Notes: generated by a model not told the origin, from the sequence alone. DNA of 25,674 nucleotides from Nostoc sp. CHAB 5715 (GCF_020829685.1 NZ_JAIVFR010000004.1:1-25674), one strand, 5' to 3'; positions 14,847 to 23,439 are shown, counted from the first letter of the stretch. Translations and numbers: made by a program.

Positions 14847-16451
14847 ATGAATCTAGTGAATAAAAAAGAATTGACATTTGCACTAACAACACCCCTATAT
14901 TATGTAAACGATGTGCCTCATATAGGCAGTGCTTATACGACGATCGCAGCAGATGTAGTAGCGCGATTTCACGGGCTGCTAGGGTATCAGGTATTACTAA
15001 TTACAGGTACAGATGAACACGGGCAAAAAATTCAGCGATCGGCAGAAAATTTAGGCAAAGCACCACAACAGTTTTGCGATGAAATTGTCCCTAGTTTCGT
15101 TAATTTGTGGCAATTACTGGATATTCAATACGATCGCTTTAGTCGGACTACCGCACCTCGTCATGAAGCGATCGTCAAAGAATTCTTTGAGCGAGTCTGG
15201 GAGTCTGGTGATATTTACCAGGGACAACAACAAGGCTGGTACTGCGTATCCTGCGAAGAATTCAAAGAAGAACGGGATCTGCTAGAAGGACACCGTTGCC
15301 CGATTCATACTAACAAAGAAGTGGAGTGGCGAGACGAGCAAAACTATTTTTTCCGCTTATCCAAATATCAAACCAAGCTGACAGAATTTTATCAATCTAG
15401 ACCCGATTTTATTCAACCAGAAAGTCGGCGTAATGAAGTTCTCAGCTTTGTAAATCAAGGGCTGCAAGACTTTTCCATTTCGCGGGTAAATCTAGATTGG
15501 GGCTTTCCTGTACCAGTTGATCCCAAGCACACCCTTTATGTCTGGTTTGACGCGCTGTTAGGTTATGTCACAGCATTACTCGAACCAGATGCAGAACCGA
15601 CTTTAGCAAATGCTTTAGAAACATGGTGGCCAATCAACCTGCACCTAATTGGTAAGGATATTCTGCGCTTCCATGCAGTTTATTGGCCAGCAATGCTATT
15701 GTCGGCTGGCTTACCCTTGCCAGATCGAGTATTTGGGCATGGTTTTTTGACCAAAGATGGTCAAAAGATGGGCAAAAGTCTGGGTAATACCCTTGATCCT
15801 GTGGCGTTAGTTCAACGCTATGGGAGTGATGCCGTTCGTTATTACTTCCTTAAGGAAATCGAATTTGGCAAGGATGGAGATTTTAATGAAGTAAGGTTCA
15901 CTAATGTTCTGAATGCAGATTTGGCAAATGATTTAGGTAATTTGCTCAATCGCACCTTGAACATGGTGAAGAAATACTGTGCCCAGAATAATGTCCCATC
16001 AATCGGCAATGAAGGAATTCCTGACGAAAATCCTTTGAAAGCAATTGGTTTACCTCTAGGGGAGCATGTAAAACAAGCATACCAAGAGCTAGCTTTCAGT
16101 GAAGCCTGCGAAACTATCCTTTCACTGGTGCAAGCCAGTAATAAGTTTATTGATGAACAGGCTCCTTGGTCATTATATAAACAGGGACAGCAGGAGTCGG
16201 TGGAAAAAGTTCTGTACGCAGTTTTAGAATCGGTTAGACTAGCAGCTTATCTGCTTTCCCCAATTATTCCGAACATCAGTAGCGATATTTATCAGCAACT
16301 GGGCTTTGGAATAAACTTTAACGATCAAATACAAAGTTCAATTACTGCTCCTTTTGCCACCCATGCAACATGGGGGATACTATCTAGTAAACAACAGTTG
16401 GGTACACCCCAACCGATTTTTAAGCGAATAGAACCCCCGAAAAACGATTAA
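14847..16451 (+). CDS. metG: Methionyl-tRNA synthetase
   Basis: This enzyme charges tRNA-Met. The 534-residue protein begins with the class I signature region TTPLYYVNDVPHIGSAYT, where HIGS (25-28) stands for HIGH. The KMSKS loop is KMGKS at 307-311. The zinc-binding insert has CVSC (133-136) and CPIH (151-154). The anticodon-binding helical domain follows from about 350 (VRFTNVLNADLANDLGNL). It ends without the C-terminal tRNA-binding extension found in some bacteria, which is usual for the shorter cyanobacterial form. The ATG at 14847 matches the normal N-terminus. Confidence 0.97.
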   Translation: MNLVNKKELTFALTTPLYYVNDVPHIGSAYTTIAADVVARFHGLLGYQVLLITGTDEHGQKIQRSAENLGKAPQQFCDEIVPSFVNLWQLLDIQYDRFSRTTAPRHEAIVKEFFERVWESGDIYQGQQQGWYCVSCEEFKEERDLLEGHRCPIHTNKEVEWRDEQNYFFRLSKYQTKLTEFYQSRPDFIQPESRRNEVLSFVNQGLQDFSISRVNLDWGFPVPVDPKHTLYVWFDALLGYVTALLEPDAEPTLANALETWWPINLHLIGKDILRFHAVYWPAMLLSAGLPLPDRVFGHGFLTKDGQKMGKSLGNTLDPVALVQRYGSDAVRYYFLKEIEFGKDGDFNEVRFTNVLNADLANDLGNLLNRTLNMVKKYCAQNNVPSIGNEGIPDENPLKAIGLPLGEHVKQAYQELAFSEACETILSLVQASNKFIDEQAPWSLYKQGQQESVEKVLYAVLESVRLAAYLLSPIIPNISSDIYQQLGFGINFNDQIQSSITAPFATHATWGILSSKQQLGTPQPIFKRIEPPKND

Positions 16452-16613
16452 TCCTTATCAAACTCTGATTTTGTTCAATTTCTTTCTTAATTTTCTCAAA
16501 AAATTTATCGGGGCTGAACTTAAATTAGTCCCGGAACATTATCATAAGCCGCTGTGACTAGCATCTAAAAGTTGGTAATTTGTATCAAAAATAACAGGGA
16601 TAATAATTGAGGT

Positions 16614-17252
16614 ATGACAATGATGTTGAATAATTTTGAAACCGATTCAATATTTACGCCAGAACAAGTTTTGGAGAATCGGGGTCGAGTCGCTATATTT
16701 ATTGATGGCTCAAATCTATTTTACGCTGCACTGCAACTAGGGATTGAAATCGATTACACGAAGCTACTGTGCCGATTAACTGGAGGTTCTAGACTACTAA
16801 GGTCTTTTTTCTACACTGGTGTAGACCGGACAAACGAGAAGCAACAGGGGTTTCTGCTGTGGATGCGTCGCAATGGCTATCGAGTCATTGCTAAGGATCT
16901 AGTGCAGCTACCAGATGGCTCTAAAAAAGCTAACCTGGATGTAGAAATAGCAGTCGATATGATGGCGTTAGTAGATTCTTATGATACCGCAGTTTTAGTT
17001 AGCGGTGATGGGGATTTGGCTTATGCGGTAAATTCAGTCAGCTATCGCGGCGTGCGGGTAGAAGTAGTGAGCTTGCGTTCGATGACCAGCGACAGCTTAA
17101 TTAATGTAAGCGATCGCTACATTGATTTAGAAGCCATCAAAGAAGATATTCAAAAAACCCCTCGCCAAAGCTATCCATACCGGCCGTTATCTGGTATCGG
17201 TTTTTTGGAAGACCCAAGAACTAGTGATGGACATCTAGAAATCCAAGAATAA
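16614..17252 (+). CDS. NYN domain protein, LabA/DUF88 family
   Basis: The 212-residue protein carries a NYN (PIN-like) domain at about 25-170, with acidic residues Asp31 in IFIDGSN, Asp109 and Asp115 in ANLDVEIAVDM, and Asp132/Asp134 in SGDGDLAYAV. That arrangement fits a metal-dependent RNase-like site. The family includes LabA, which acts in clock output in Synechococcus, but cyanobacteria hold several paralogues, so I give no symbol. A GAGG ribosome binding site precedes ATG 16614. Its stop TAA overlaps the next gene's ATG by one base (TAATG), so the LptC-like gene is probably translated by coupling. Confidence 0.88.
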   Translation: MTMMLNNFETDSIFTPEQVLENRGRVAIFIDGSNLFYAALQLGIEIDYTKLLCRLTGGSRLLRSFFYTGVDRTNEKQQGFLLWMRRNGYRVIAKDLVQLPDGSKKANLDVEIAVDMMALVDSYDTAVLVSGDGDLAYAVNSVSYRGVRVEVVSLRSMTSDSLINVSDRYIDLEAIKEDIQKTPRQSYPYRPLSGIGFLEDPRTSDGHLEIQE

Positions 17253-18460
17253 TGGCGTATCAATTTCATCAAAGGGGGAGACAGAGCGAGAGAAAAATTA
17301 AAAATTTCTCCTCTACTCCTCTATTTATTCTTTACCCTTTAATTTTTTTCTTGATATTTGGTTTAGTAAGCTGTGGTTGTAAATCTCCCACAGCTTCTCA
17401 ACAAAATACTGCGGCTTCATCTAACCAAGATAGCAATTTGACTTTCTTTGATGTCACCTTAGAACAAGCAGATGAAGTAGGACGACCTATTTGGAGAGTC
17501 AGGGCTAAAACCGCAAAATACACCAAAGAAAAACAAATTGGTCAAGCTGAAAGTCCTTATGGTGAACTATACCAAGATGGCAAAGTAGTTTACCAAATCA
17601 AGGCAGATGTTGCAGATATTGAACAAAATGGGAAGCAGTTATTTCTGAAAGGTAAGATATTTGCTACAGATCCTAATAATGGAATTGTCTTGCAAGGTAA
17701 TGAATTAGAATGGCGTCCCAAAGAAGATTTGTTGATTGTCCGTAAGCAGATTAACGGTAGTCATAAACAAATACAAGCTGTAGCGCAGGAAGCGCGAGTG
17801 AAAACCCGCGAACAGCGCATGGAATTTTCTGGAGGGGTAGTAGCAAATTCCATTGATCCCCAGTTACAAGTAAGAACCGAGCATTTAATCTGGAATATTA
17901 AACAAGAAAAACTGATTGGCGATCGCCCTTTACAAATTGACCGTTACAAAGACAATAAAATTAGCGATCGCGGCAAGGGAAATTCTGCCGAAGTCAACTT
18001 AAAAACGAAAATTGCTACTATTCAACAAAATGCTCAATTAGAGTTACTAGACCCACCAGTGCAAATAGTTAGTAACTCTATGACCTGGAACATGAACGCA
18101 GAAACTGTCACTACAAATTCCCCAGTGCGGATGTTACAGCGTGCCGAAAATCTTACTGTAACCGCCAATCAAGGTGAAATGAAAATACCGCAAAAAACGG
18201 TTTATTTAACAGGTAACGTCAACGCCATTGGTCAGCGTCGCCAGTCTTTGAAATCTAATACATTAACTTGGTATTTAGACAATAAGTTAGTCGAAGCTCA
18301 GGGAAATGTAGTTTATCGACAAGTTGACCCACGGTTAAATTTTACAGGTGAAACAGCCGTTGGTAATCTGCAAACAGAAAATATTGTTGTCAAAGGCGGC
18401 ACTTCTAGCGGTAGGGTAGTAACAGAAATCATTCCCCAAGAAAGAGCTAATCGTCAGTAG
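17252..18460 (+). CDS. lptC: LptC-like lipoprotein (LPS transport)
   Basis: The 402-residue protein resembles LptC, which carries lipopolysaccharide from the inner-membrane LptBFG transporter to the periplasmic bridge. A hydrophobic stretch (23-40) ends in the lipobox LVSC with Cys41, so the mature protein should be a lipoprotein. Residues 63-150 (LTFFDVTLEQADEVGRPIWR) look like the LptC domain. The rest has repeated beta-strand segments of the LptA/OstA kind (e.g. AEVNLKTKIATIQQ and GEMKIPQKTVYLTGNV), longer than in Proteobacteria as is usual in cyanobacteria. The start overlaps the NYN gene. A composite heptad repeat begins 8 bp after the stop. No other lpt genes are in the window. Confidence 0.85.
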   Translation: MAYQFHQRGRQSERKIKNFSSTPLFILYPLIFFLIFGLVSCGCKSPTASQQNTAASSNQDSNLTFFDVTLEQADEVGRPIWRVRAKTAKYTKEKQIGQAESPYGELYQDGKVVYQIKADVADIEQNGKQLFLKGKIFATDPNNGIVLQGNELEWRPKEDLLIVRKQINGSHKQIQAVAQEARVKTREQRMEFSGGVVANSIDPQLQVRTEHLIWNIKQEKLIGDRPLQIDRYKDNKISDRGKGNSAEVNLKTKIATIQQNAQLELLDPPVQIVSNSMTWNMNAETVTTNSPVRMLQRAENLTVTANQGEMKIPQKTVYLTGNVNAIGQRRQSLKSNTLTWYLDNKLVEAQGNVVYRQVDPRLNFTGETAVGNLQTENIVVKGGTSSGRVVTEIIPQERANRQ

Positions 18461-18468
18461 TAGAGTTA

Positions 18469-18670
18469 GGGGAGTGGGAAGTAGGGAGTAGGGAGTAGGG
18501 GGAGCAGGGGAGGATGAGGGAGATGAGGGAGATGAGGGAGACAAAGCGAATAATCAATGCCAATGCCCACTTGCCCTGAGCGTTCGCGTAGCGTCTCGTA
18601 GAGAAGCCGAAGGGATGCCCAATGCCCCATGCCCCATTCCCCATGCCCCATTCCCCACTCCCCACTCCCT
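18469..18670. repeat. Composite heptad element, copy 2 (inverted relative to copy 1)
   Basis: GGGAGTA-type heptads (18469-18505) lead into a GATGAGGGA nonamer run, a unique GCGAATAATCAATGCC block, a nested insert (18576-18612), then CCCCATG and CCCCACT units. The order is that of 5113-5308 read on the other strand. This copy has one extra GATGAGGGA unit and a different nested insert. Confidence 0.8.
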
Positions 18671-18718
18671 GCAACGCACTAGGCTAGGATCTTAGTACTA
18701 CAAGTCTTCTGATAACCC

Positions 18719-19120
18719 ATGAATGGATCAAACCGATTAGGCAAGGAATCCTTACCAATATCTCAACAAGCAGAACATTCTCACCATCACGATACAGACC
18801 ACGAGCATACAGATCATACTCACGAGGCTGGAGAGTCGGCTCATCCTCACGTCCATAGCCAAGAGTCATTACGGCGAATTGCCAATCGATTATCGCGGAT
18901 AGAAGGACATGTTCGTGGTATTAAAACAATGGTGCAGCAAAATAGCCCTTGCCCTGATGTTCTACTGCAAATTGCCGCAGTGCGAGGCGCATTAGATAAG
19001 GTAGCGCGAATTGTTTTAGATGAACATTTAACTGAATGTATTGCTAGAGCTGCACAAGAGGGTAATATTGATGTTGAAATTAAACAGTTAAAAGCTGCTT
19101 TAGATCGATTTTTACCTTAA
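18719..19120 (+). CDS. CsoR/RcnR-family metal sensor, InrS-like
   Basis: The 133-residue protein is a DUF156 (CsoR/RcnR/FrmR) repressor with a histidine-rich N-terminus (residues 20-46). The metal ligands are Cys78 in SPCPDV, and His103 and Cys107 in DEHLTEC. Their spacing of 25 and 4 is that of Cys53, His78 and Cys82 in the Synechocystis nickel sensor InrS, and His46 sits exactly where InrS has His21. This supports nickel or cobalt sensing over copper. The His-rich lead may pre-bind metal. No efflux gene is adjacent, so its target lies elsewhere. No ribosome binding site is visible, so the start could be at another codon. Confidence 0.88.
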   Translation: MNGSNRLGKESLPISQQAEHSHHHDTDHEHTDHTHEAGESAHPHVHSQESLRRIANRLSRIEGHVRGIKTMVQQNSPCPDVLLQIAAVRGALDKVARIVLDEHLTECIARAAQEGNIDVEIKQLKAALDRFLP

Positions 19121-19261
19121 GAATTAGAAAAATAAAAATTAACTAAAACCTCTGAAACTAATTAACTTTCTTTTGTCTTCTCAATATCTGCGAACATTCT
19201 GCTTTGCTCCAATGGTAATGAAAAATCATATCAGCTGAGACTTTAGATATCTCCTTTAAAA

Positions 19262-20077
19262 ATGACTTTAAAATATAAGTTTAACTATTATTTAAGTGTC
19301 AATATAAACAAACCTCTAATTTTTTTATTACACGGCTTCATGGGAAACATTAATGAATTTGATGAAGCTATAAAAGTACTAGCTGAAGATTTTTCTTATC
19401 TCACCCTTGATTTACCCGGACATGGTAAAACCCAAGTTTTAGGAAGTGATGAATACTATACAATACAACCTACTGTTCAAGCAATAATCAATTTATTAGA
19501 TGAATTAAAAATAGATAAATGCTACTTAATTGGTTATTCAATGGGCGGAAGATTGGCTTTATATCTAACTCTACATTTTCCAGAACGTTTTATTAAAGTT
19601 GTATTAGAATCAGCTTCGCCAGGTTTGGCAACAGAACCAGAACGATTAGAACGAGTTAGACGTGATACTCAAATAGCTAGAAAATTAAGCAGAAGTATTA
19701 TTCAAATTGATTTTCCTGCTTTTCTTTCAAATTGGTACAATCAACCAATTTTTGGTTATATAAAAGATCATCCAGAATACGATCGCATGATAGAAAGTCG
19801 GTTGCAGAATAATCCATACGAATTAGAGAAATCATTGTGCTTCATGGGAACTGGATACCAACCTTCTTTGTGGGAAAAGCTACAAGAGAATAAAATCCCT
19901 CTGCTCTTACTAGTGGGTGAATATGATAAAAAATTTATATCTATTAATACAAAAATGGTTCAAATATGTAAATTTGCCCAATTAAAAATAATTAGTAATG
20001 CTGGACATAATATTCACTTTGAAAATACCTTGGCTTTTGTAGAAAATATCAAAGATTTTTTCTATGCAGCAAGTTAA
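19262..20077 (+). CDS. menH: MenH-type alpha/beta hydrolase
   Basis: The 271-residue protein fits 2-succinyl-6-hydroxy-2,4-cyclohexadiene-1-carboxylate synthase, which forms SHCHC in menaquinone/phylloquinone synthesis, needed in cyanobacteria for photosystem I quinone. It shows LLHGFMGN (22-29), DLPGHGKT, the nucleophile GYSMGGRLAL (Ser93), the MenH-like SASPGLATEPERLERVRRD, Asp222 in GEYDKKF and His249 in NAGHNIHFE. The local base composition is more AT-rich than in the neighbours. A 140-bp gap with no clear structure separates it from the regulator gene, so the two are probably not linked. Other alpha/beta hydrolases are the main alternative. Confidence 0.82.
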   Translation: MTLKYKFNYYLSVNINKPLIFLLHGFMGNINEFDEAIKVLAEDFSYLTLDLPGHGKTQVLGSDEYYTIQPTVQAIINLLDELKIDKCYLIGYSMGGRLALYLTLHFPERFIKVVLESASPGLATEPERLERVRRDTQIARKLSRSIIQIDFPAFLSNWYNQPIFGYIKDHPEYDRMIESRLQNNPYELEKSLCFMGTGYQPSLWEKLQENKIPLLLLVGEYDKKFISINTKMVQICKFAQLKIISNAGHNIHFENTLAFVENIKDFFYAAS

Positions 20078-20091
20078 AAATTAGGATAACC

Positions 20092-20820
20092 TCACTGCTT
20101 ACTTGGTAACTTATTTACTGCCTTGCTAGAATGAGTTGGCGATGGTGTCAAATTTGTAACTGTTGGTTGATTAGCTGCGGTCAATTCCTCTTGCAGCATT
20201 TTCTGATAAACTTTAGGCAAAGAGCTACTAACAGAATTAGTTTCTATACCATATCCTAGACTTGTCCAGGTGGGAGAAAGCCGCCGCAAAACATCATTTA
20301 ACTTTCCCTGACGTAACATTTGAGAAATATCAGTTCCCCAAACTTTAGAATCATTTAACCAACGGTAAACCACTATATCTTGATATTTTGCTTCAAAACT
20401 ATAAGCAGTCCAAAACATCATCTGCATCGGTTTTGGATGATAACGGGGGGCTAAACGATACCAAGTAATGTTGATAATTTGATATCTGCCAGCAGCAGTG
20501 GAACAATTACCTGTGTTGGGGCCTGTGACAATTGTGACGCATATCTCAGGATGTCGGCTAAGGTCGTTAACTTGCTGCCCACCATACAACAGTGAATAGG
20601 GACGATTACCACTGGCCTCACTCGCCGAGATGGTTCGCATTAAAGCGCGGATATAGGGGTCGCCCTGTTTCATGACCAGAGGCGGCTGTTGAACTGCAAA
20701 GATGGGATCAGAAGGCGATCGCAAGTCTCCAATATACCATTGCAATAAATACACAAAGCCGAGAAGCGCGGCTATTGGGCCAATAAGTTTTTCAACACCT
20801 TTGAATTCAAAGCCTTTCAG
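20092..20820 (-). CDS. Membrane-anchored lambda-R-like peptidoglycan enzyme (GH104-like)
   Basis: The core resembles the lambda R transglycosylase family that cuts peptidoglycan glycan chains. From the in-frame GTG at 20754 (220 residues) it shows the acidic catalytic segment TISASEASG (Glu46), a YSLLYGG loop, and CSTAAGRYQ (84-92). The frame stays open upstream of that GTG and encodes VEKLIGPIAALLGFVYLLQW, a strong membrane anchor that would be cut in half by a start at 20754. The codon CTG at 20820 lies seven bases after a perfect AAGGAG (20828-20833), so I place the start there (242 residues); ATT at 20823 is another option. The C-terminal 40 residues are Ser/Thr/Pro-rich. It is probably cell-wall turnover rather than a phage lysin, as no phage genes are near. 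Confidence 0.75.
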   Translation of the reverse strand: MKGFEFKGVEKLIGPIAALLGFVYLLQWYIGDLRSPSDPIFAVQQPPLVMKQGDPYIRALMRTISASEASGNRPYSLLYGGQQVNDLSRHPEICVTIVTGPNTGNCSTAAGRYQIINITWYRLAPRYHPKPMQMMFWTAYSFEAKYQDIVVYRWLNDSKVWGTDISQMLRQGKLNDVLRRLSPTWTSLGYGIETNSVSSSLPKVYQKMLQEELTAANQPTVTNLTPSPTHSSKAVNKLPSKQ

Positions 20821-20833
20821 AATCCGACTCCTT

Positions 20834-21184
20834 CAAATTTGTTCTCTTTGCTAACAAAATCATCGACGAATTTATTCCATTAAAGTTCACACCTGATTGT
20901 TAGTTATCATTCTCGATTTGCTCATTTTTTTAGGAATTAGGAAAAATGAGCATAAATAAGTATAACAAGCTAGATACTCCCAACAATACCAACTAAGTAT
21001 AAGCTCAATCGCTTCTTGTAGCATCCTACTTCCGGTAAGAAATCGCTTCCTCGCTCAAATCGTGCTATTTTTGAGTCGCACTTATAAAACTGGCGCATTG
21101 CTAAACCCCTGCATTTTGAGTGTGGGATAGTGCGATCGCTGACCTATGTTATAATTAAATAATTAATTTTCCGAGTGATTAGCT
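20834..21184. other. Intergenic region with an inverted repeat
   Basis: This 351-bp gap separates the divergent transglycosylase and DUF29 genes. It holds an exact inverted repeat, GCTCATTTTT (20920-20929) and AAAAATGAGC (20942-20951), about 100 bp upstream of the transglycosylase start, which could be an operator or a weak terminator. A TATAAT (21150-21155) lies 29 bp before the DUF29 ATG without a clear -35 box. No gene is visible. Confidence 0.5.
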
Positions 21185-21649
21185 ATGACAACAGAAATAT
21201 TAAAATCTGTTGAACCTACCCTTTACGAGGAAGATTATTATTTATGGGTAGAAACAACACTTAAACTATTAGAAAATAAAGATATTGAAAATCTCGATTG
21301 GCAACATTTAGCAGAAGAAATTGAAGCTTTGGGAATTGAACAAAGACGAAAAGTAGAAAGTTACTTAAAACAATTATTAATTCATCTTTTACTTTATCGT
21401 TATTGGGAAATTGAAAAAGAATATTCTCAAAGAGGTTGGCAAATAGAAATAACTAATTTCCGTGATGAGCTAGAATTTTCTTTTCGTTCTAAAACACTTT
21501 ATAACTATTTTCTTAATTGCTTAGATGCAGTTTATATTAAAGCTAGAAGGCAAGCAATTCAAAAAACAGGTTTACAGCCTGAAATTTTTCCAGAAAAATG
21601 TCCTTTTACTCCTGAAGATATTTTCAATAATGAGTACTTTCCAGAGTAA
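21185..21649 (+). CDS. DUF29 family protein
   Basis: The 154-residue protein matches the DUF29 family, small helical proteins of unknown function that are numerous in cyanobacteria. Recognisable features are the N-terminal YEEDYYLWVETTLKLLEN, the core LDWQHLAEEIEALGIEQRRK, LKQLLIHLLLYRYW, and the C-terminal segment with FPEKCPFTPEDIF. Length is typical. A hairpin followed by T's 77 bp downstream is likely its terminator. Nothing in the neighbourhood suggests a role. Confidence 0.9.
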   Translation: MTTEILKSVEPTLYEEDYYLWVETTLKLLENKDIENLDWQHLAEEIEALGIEQRRKVESYLKQLLIHLLLYRYWEIEKEYSQRGWQIEITNFRDELEFSFRSKTLYNYFLNCLDAVYIKARRQAIQKTGLQPEIFPEKCPFTPEDIFNNEYFPE

Positions 21650-21725
21650 AAACGATTTTGTATTGCTTTTTGTGAAGATGAAAGTAATGAGAGAGCGATC
21701 GCTCCTCTATCGTGAATCAGCGTAG

Positions 21726-21754
21726 GGGTAAAGCGCATTGCGTTTTACCCTTTT
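21726..21754 (+). terminator. Likely intrinsic terminator after DUF29
   Basis: GGGTAAAGCGC (21726-21736) pairs with GCGTTTTACCC (21740-21750) over a 3-base loop with one G-T pair, and TTTT follows directly. Confidence 0.6.
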
Positions 21755-21898
21755 GGCTGTGGGATGGCATGAAGCCTTGCAGTTGAATGGTTTACCGATA
21801 GAAAAAATTTCGACTCCTTCTCCTTATTCTGAGCCAAGGCAACCTTTCAGGTGCGCTTTCAGTTTCAGAGAGCGAGAGTTACATTTGTTGGAGCAGAT

Positions 21899-23278
21899 TC
21901 AATCGGGGCTATTGTCCGAATTTTTGCAAGTTGGCGGCGTTAGATTGGCCTTAGCTAAAGAATTAACATTACTGGTGAGAGAAGTCACCAAGTCATGTGC
22001 CAATAATGTATTAATAGCATATTTAATCACATCAAATGCCATTCCTGACCTTTCTGCAATATCTAGCAGAGTATGGTGACCATCGGATAAATTCAAAACC
22101 CACAAGATCGCCATTTCGTTTAGCCCGCTATCTTTCTGACCACCAACTGCCTGATATATTCCTCTTTTACCCAACTGTGGCTCACATTTGGGATTTTGGT
22201 TGTAGTAGATTTCGTTATTGTTGAGGATATACAATATCGAACTACATTGAAAGAATGACTCGGCAAGATATTGGGGTTGAACAAAGTTTAAATTATCTGC
22301 TGAAGTGTGGTATTCCGGAAAACTACCATGAGGCGATTGCATTAAGCAGCCAACAGCTAGATTAAATCCAGGCGAGCAGTATTGTCGCTCATCATAGCCA
22401 TAGGGGAAGAAATCTATAATTTTGTAATCCTGTTTTGAGTTTCTAAGTACATAAGCAGCAATTTTATCAATTTCAGCGTTACCTCTACGGCTTTTTTTGT
22501 AAGTAAACTTGCCTGAATCTCCTAAACAAGTTAATACCAAGCCATGTTTAATATTATTGACTTTAGCCTCGTTGAGAGCCAACCATGTAATTGAGCCAAT
22601 GGTTCCCGGAATCCAGAGAAATCTATAGGAATATTTTGGTGTAGTTTGACTTAAATACTTAGCAATAAAAGTAGCGATCGCAATTCCCGAAAGATTATCA
22701 TTACAAAGTGAAGGATGGCAGACGTGACAAGAAATCAAAACTTCATCAGTGCTTTTGCCTGGAATGTAATACTCGCCATAGGTCAGATGACCTGGTTCAA
22801 GAGAGGAATCAATATAGACTTCATATTCTTCATCATTTAGTTCCAGATATTGTTTATGACTTAGGCAAAAGCCCCAAGTTTCTTTATAGTAGGAAGTGCG
22901 GTAGGGAATCCAGTCTGGATGCTCAGGCTGTGTAAATAGATGCGCTTTGAGTTCTGTTAAAGATATTTTTTTGTGAACTGGAAGGCTATAGCTAACAACA
23001 TGCAGATTCGAGTTAGCAAAATCTACAACTTTCTCACCTTGGGAATTTTTAATGTAAGCATCTTTAATATTCCATTCATTCGGAACTGTCCAATCGAAGA
23101 CTTGAGTCCCTGTCGTAACTTCATGAACCGATAAAGGAATATGCTGATTAATAATTTTTAGAGTTTCTCTAACGCCATTACCTGTAATACTACGGCAAAT
23201 AGGGTATAGCTGACAGACTAGTTGATAAAGTTCCTGGCCAATCTGATATGAGGATGCTGTTAGACCAATAAGACTCAT
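21899..23278 (-). CDS. DUF4910 aminopeptidase-like protein with C-terminal winged helix
   Basis: The ATG at 23278 gives a 459-residue protein; a TTG start at 23311 is possible but overlaps the broken epimerase. The protein has the DUF4910/M28-like fold: YPICRSITGNGVRETL near the start, then a metal site in CHVCHPSLCNDNLSG (His199, Asp205 in numbering from 23311), YGYDERQYCSPG, and a late histidine in EYHTSADN (His335). A winged helix-like domain (396-445, LNEMAILWVLNLSDG) ends it. Such proteins sit in polysaccharide gene clusters of many bacteria and may modify sugars or amides, but the reaction is not known. It closes the minus-strand sugar cassette. Confidence 0.85.
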   Translation of the reverse strand: MSLIGLTASSYQIGQELYQLVCQLYPICRSITGNGVRETLKIINQHIPLSVHEVTTGTQVFDWTVPNEWNIKDAYIKNSQGEKVVDFANSNLHVVSYSLPVHKKISLTELKAHLFTQPEHPDWIPYRTSYYKETWGFCLSHKQYLELNDEEYEVYIDSSLEPGHLTYGEYYIPGKSTDEVLISCHVCHPSLCNDNLSGIAIATFIAKYLSQTTPKYSYRFLWIPGTIGSITWLALNEAKVNNIKHGLVLTCLGDSGKFTYKKSRRGNAEIDKIAAYVLRNSKQDYKIIDFFPYGYDERQYCSPGFNLAVGCLMQSPHGSFPEYHTSADNLNFVQPQYLAESFFQCSSILYILNNNEIYYNQNPKCEPQLGKRGIYQAVGGQKDSGLNEMAILWVLNLSDGHHTLLDIAERSGMAFDVIKYAINTLLAHDLVTSLTSNVNSLAKANLTPPTCKNSDNSPD

Positions 23279-23314
23279 GTATTTATTATTTTCTGCTTTC
23301 AATTGGAACAAAAG

Positions 23315-23426
23315 TTAACAGATCCCAGATGTATCTTTTTCTGAAATTTCACTTACAGGCAGTGGCCACTCAATACCAAAAGCTGGATCATCATAACGAT
23401 AACCACAGGCATATTCTGGTGCATAT
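23315..23426 (-). pseudogene. C-terminal remnant of a dTDP-4-dehydrorhamnose 3,5-epimerase (RfbC-like)
   Basis: The minus strand reads YAPEYACGYRYDDPAFGIEW, then PLPVSEISEKDTSGIC and a stop at 23315-23317. This is the characteristic C-terminus of RfbC-type epimerases (ydDP-fgI-WP followed by iS-kD). Just upstream the frame meets a stop (23427-23429), and the sequence no longer matches. The other roughly 140 residues are missing. It lies between the PIG-L and DUF4910 genes, so a complete epimerase was once part of the cassette. Confidence 0.8.
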
Positions 23427-23439
23427 CATGCTAGCTTGA

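Noticed and set aside
18447..18674. Minus-strand frames in the second composite repeat
   Set aside because: As for the first copy, they are translations of heptads only.
20092..20820. The lambda-R-like gene as a sign of a prophage
   Set aside because: No holin, structural, integrase or other phage gene is near, and a membrane anchor fits a cell-wall role.
21738..22079. Plus-strand frame of 113 residues beyond the DUF29 terminator
   Set aside because: Half of it is antisense to the DUF4910 gene and the rest shows no family I recognise. A remnant is possible but not supported.
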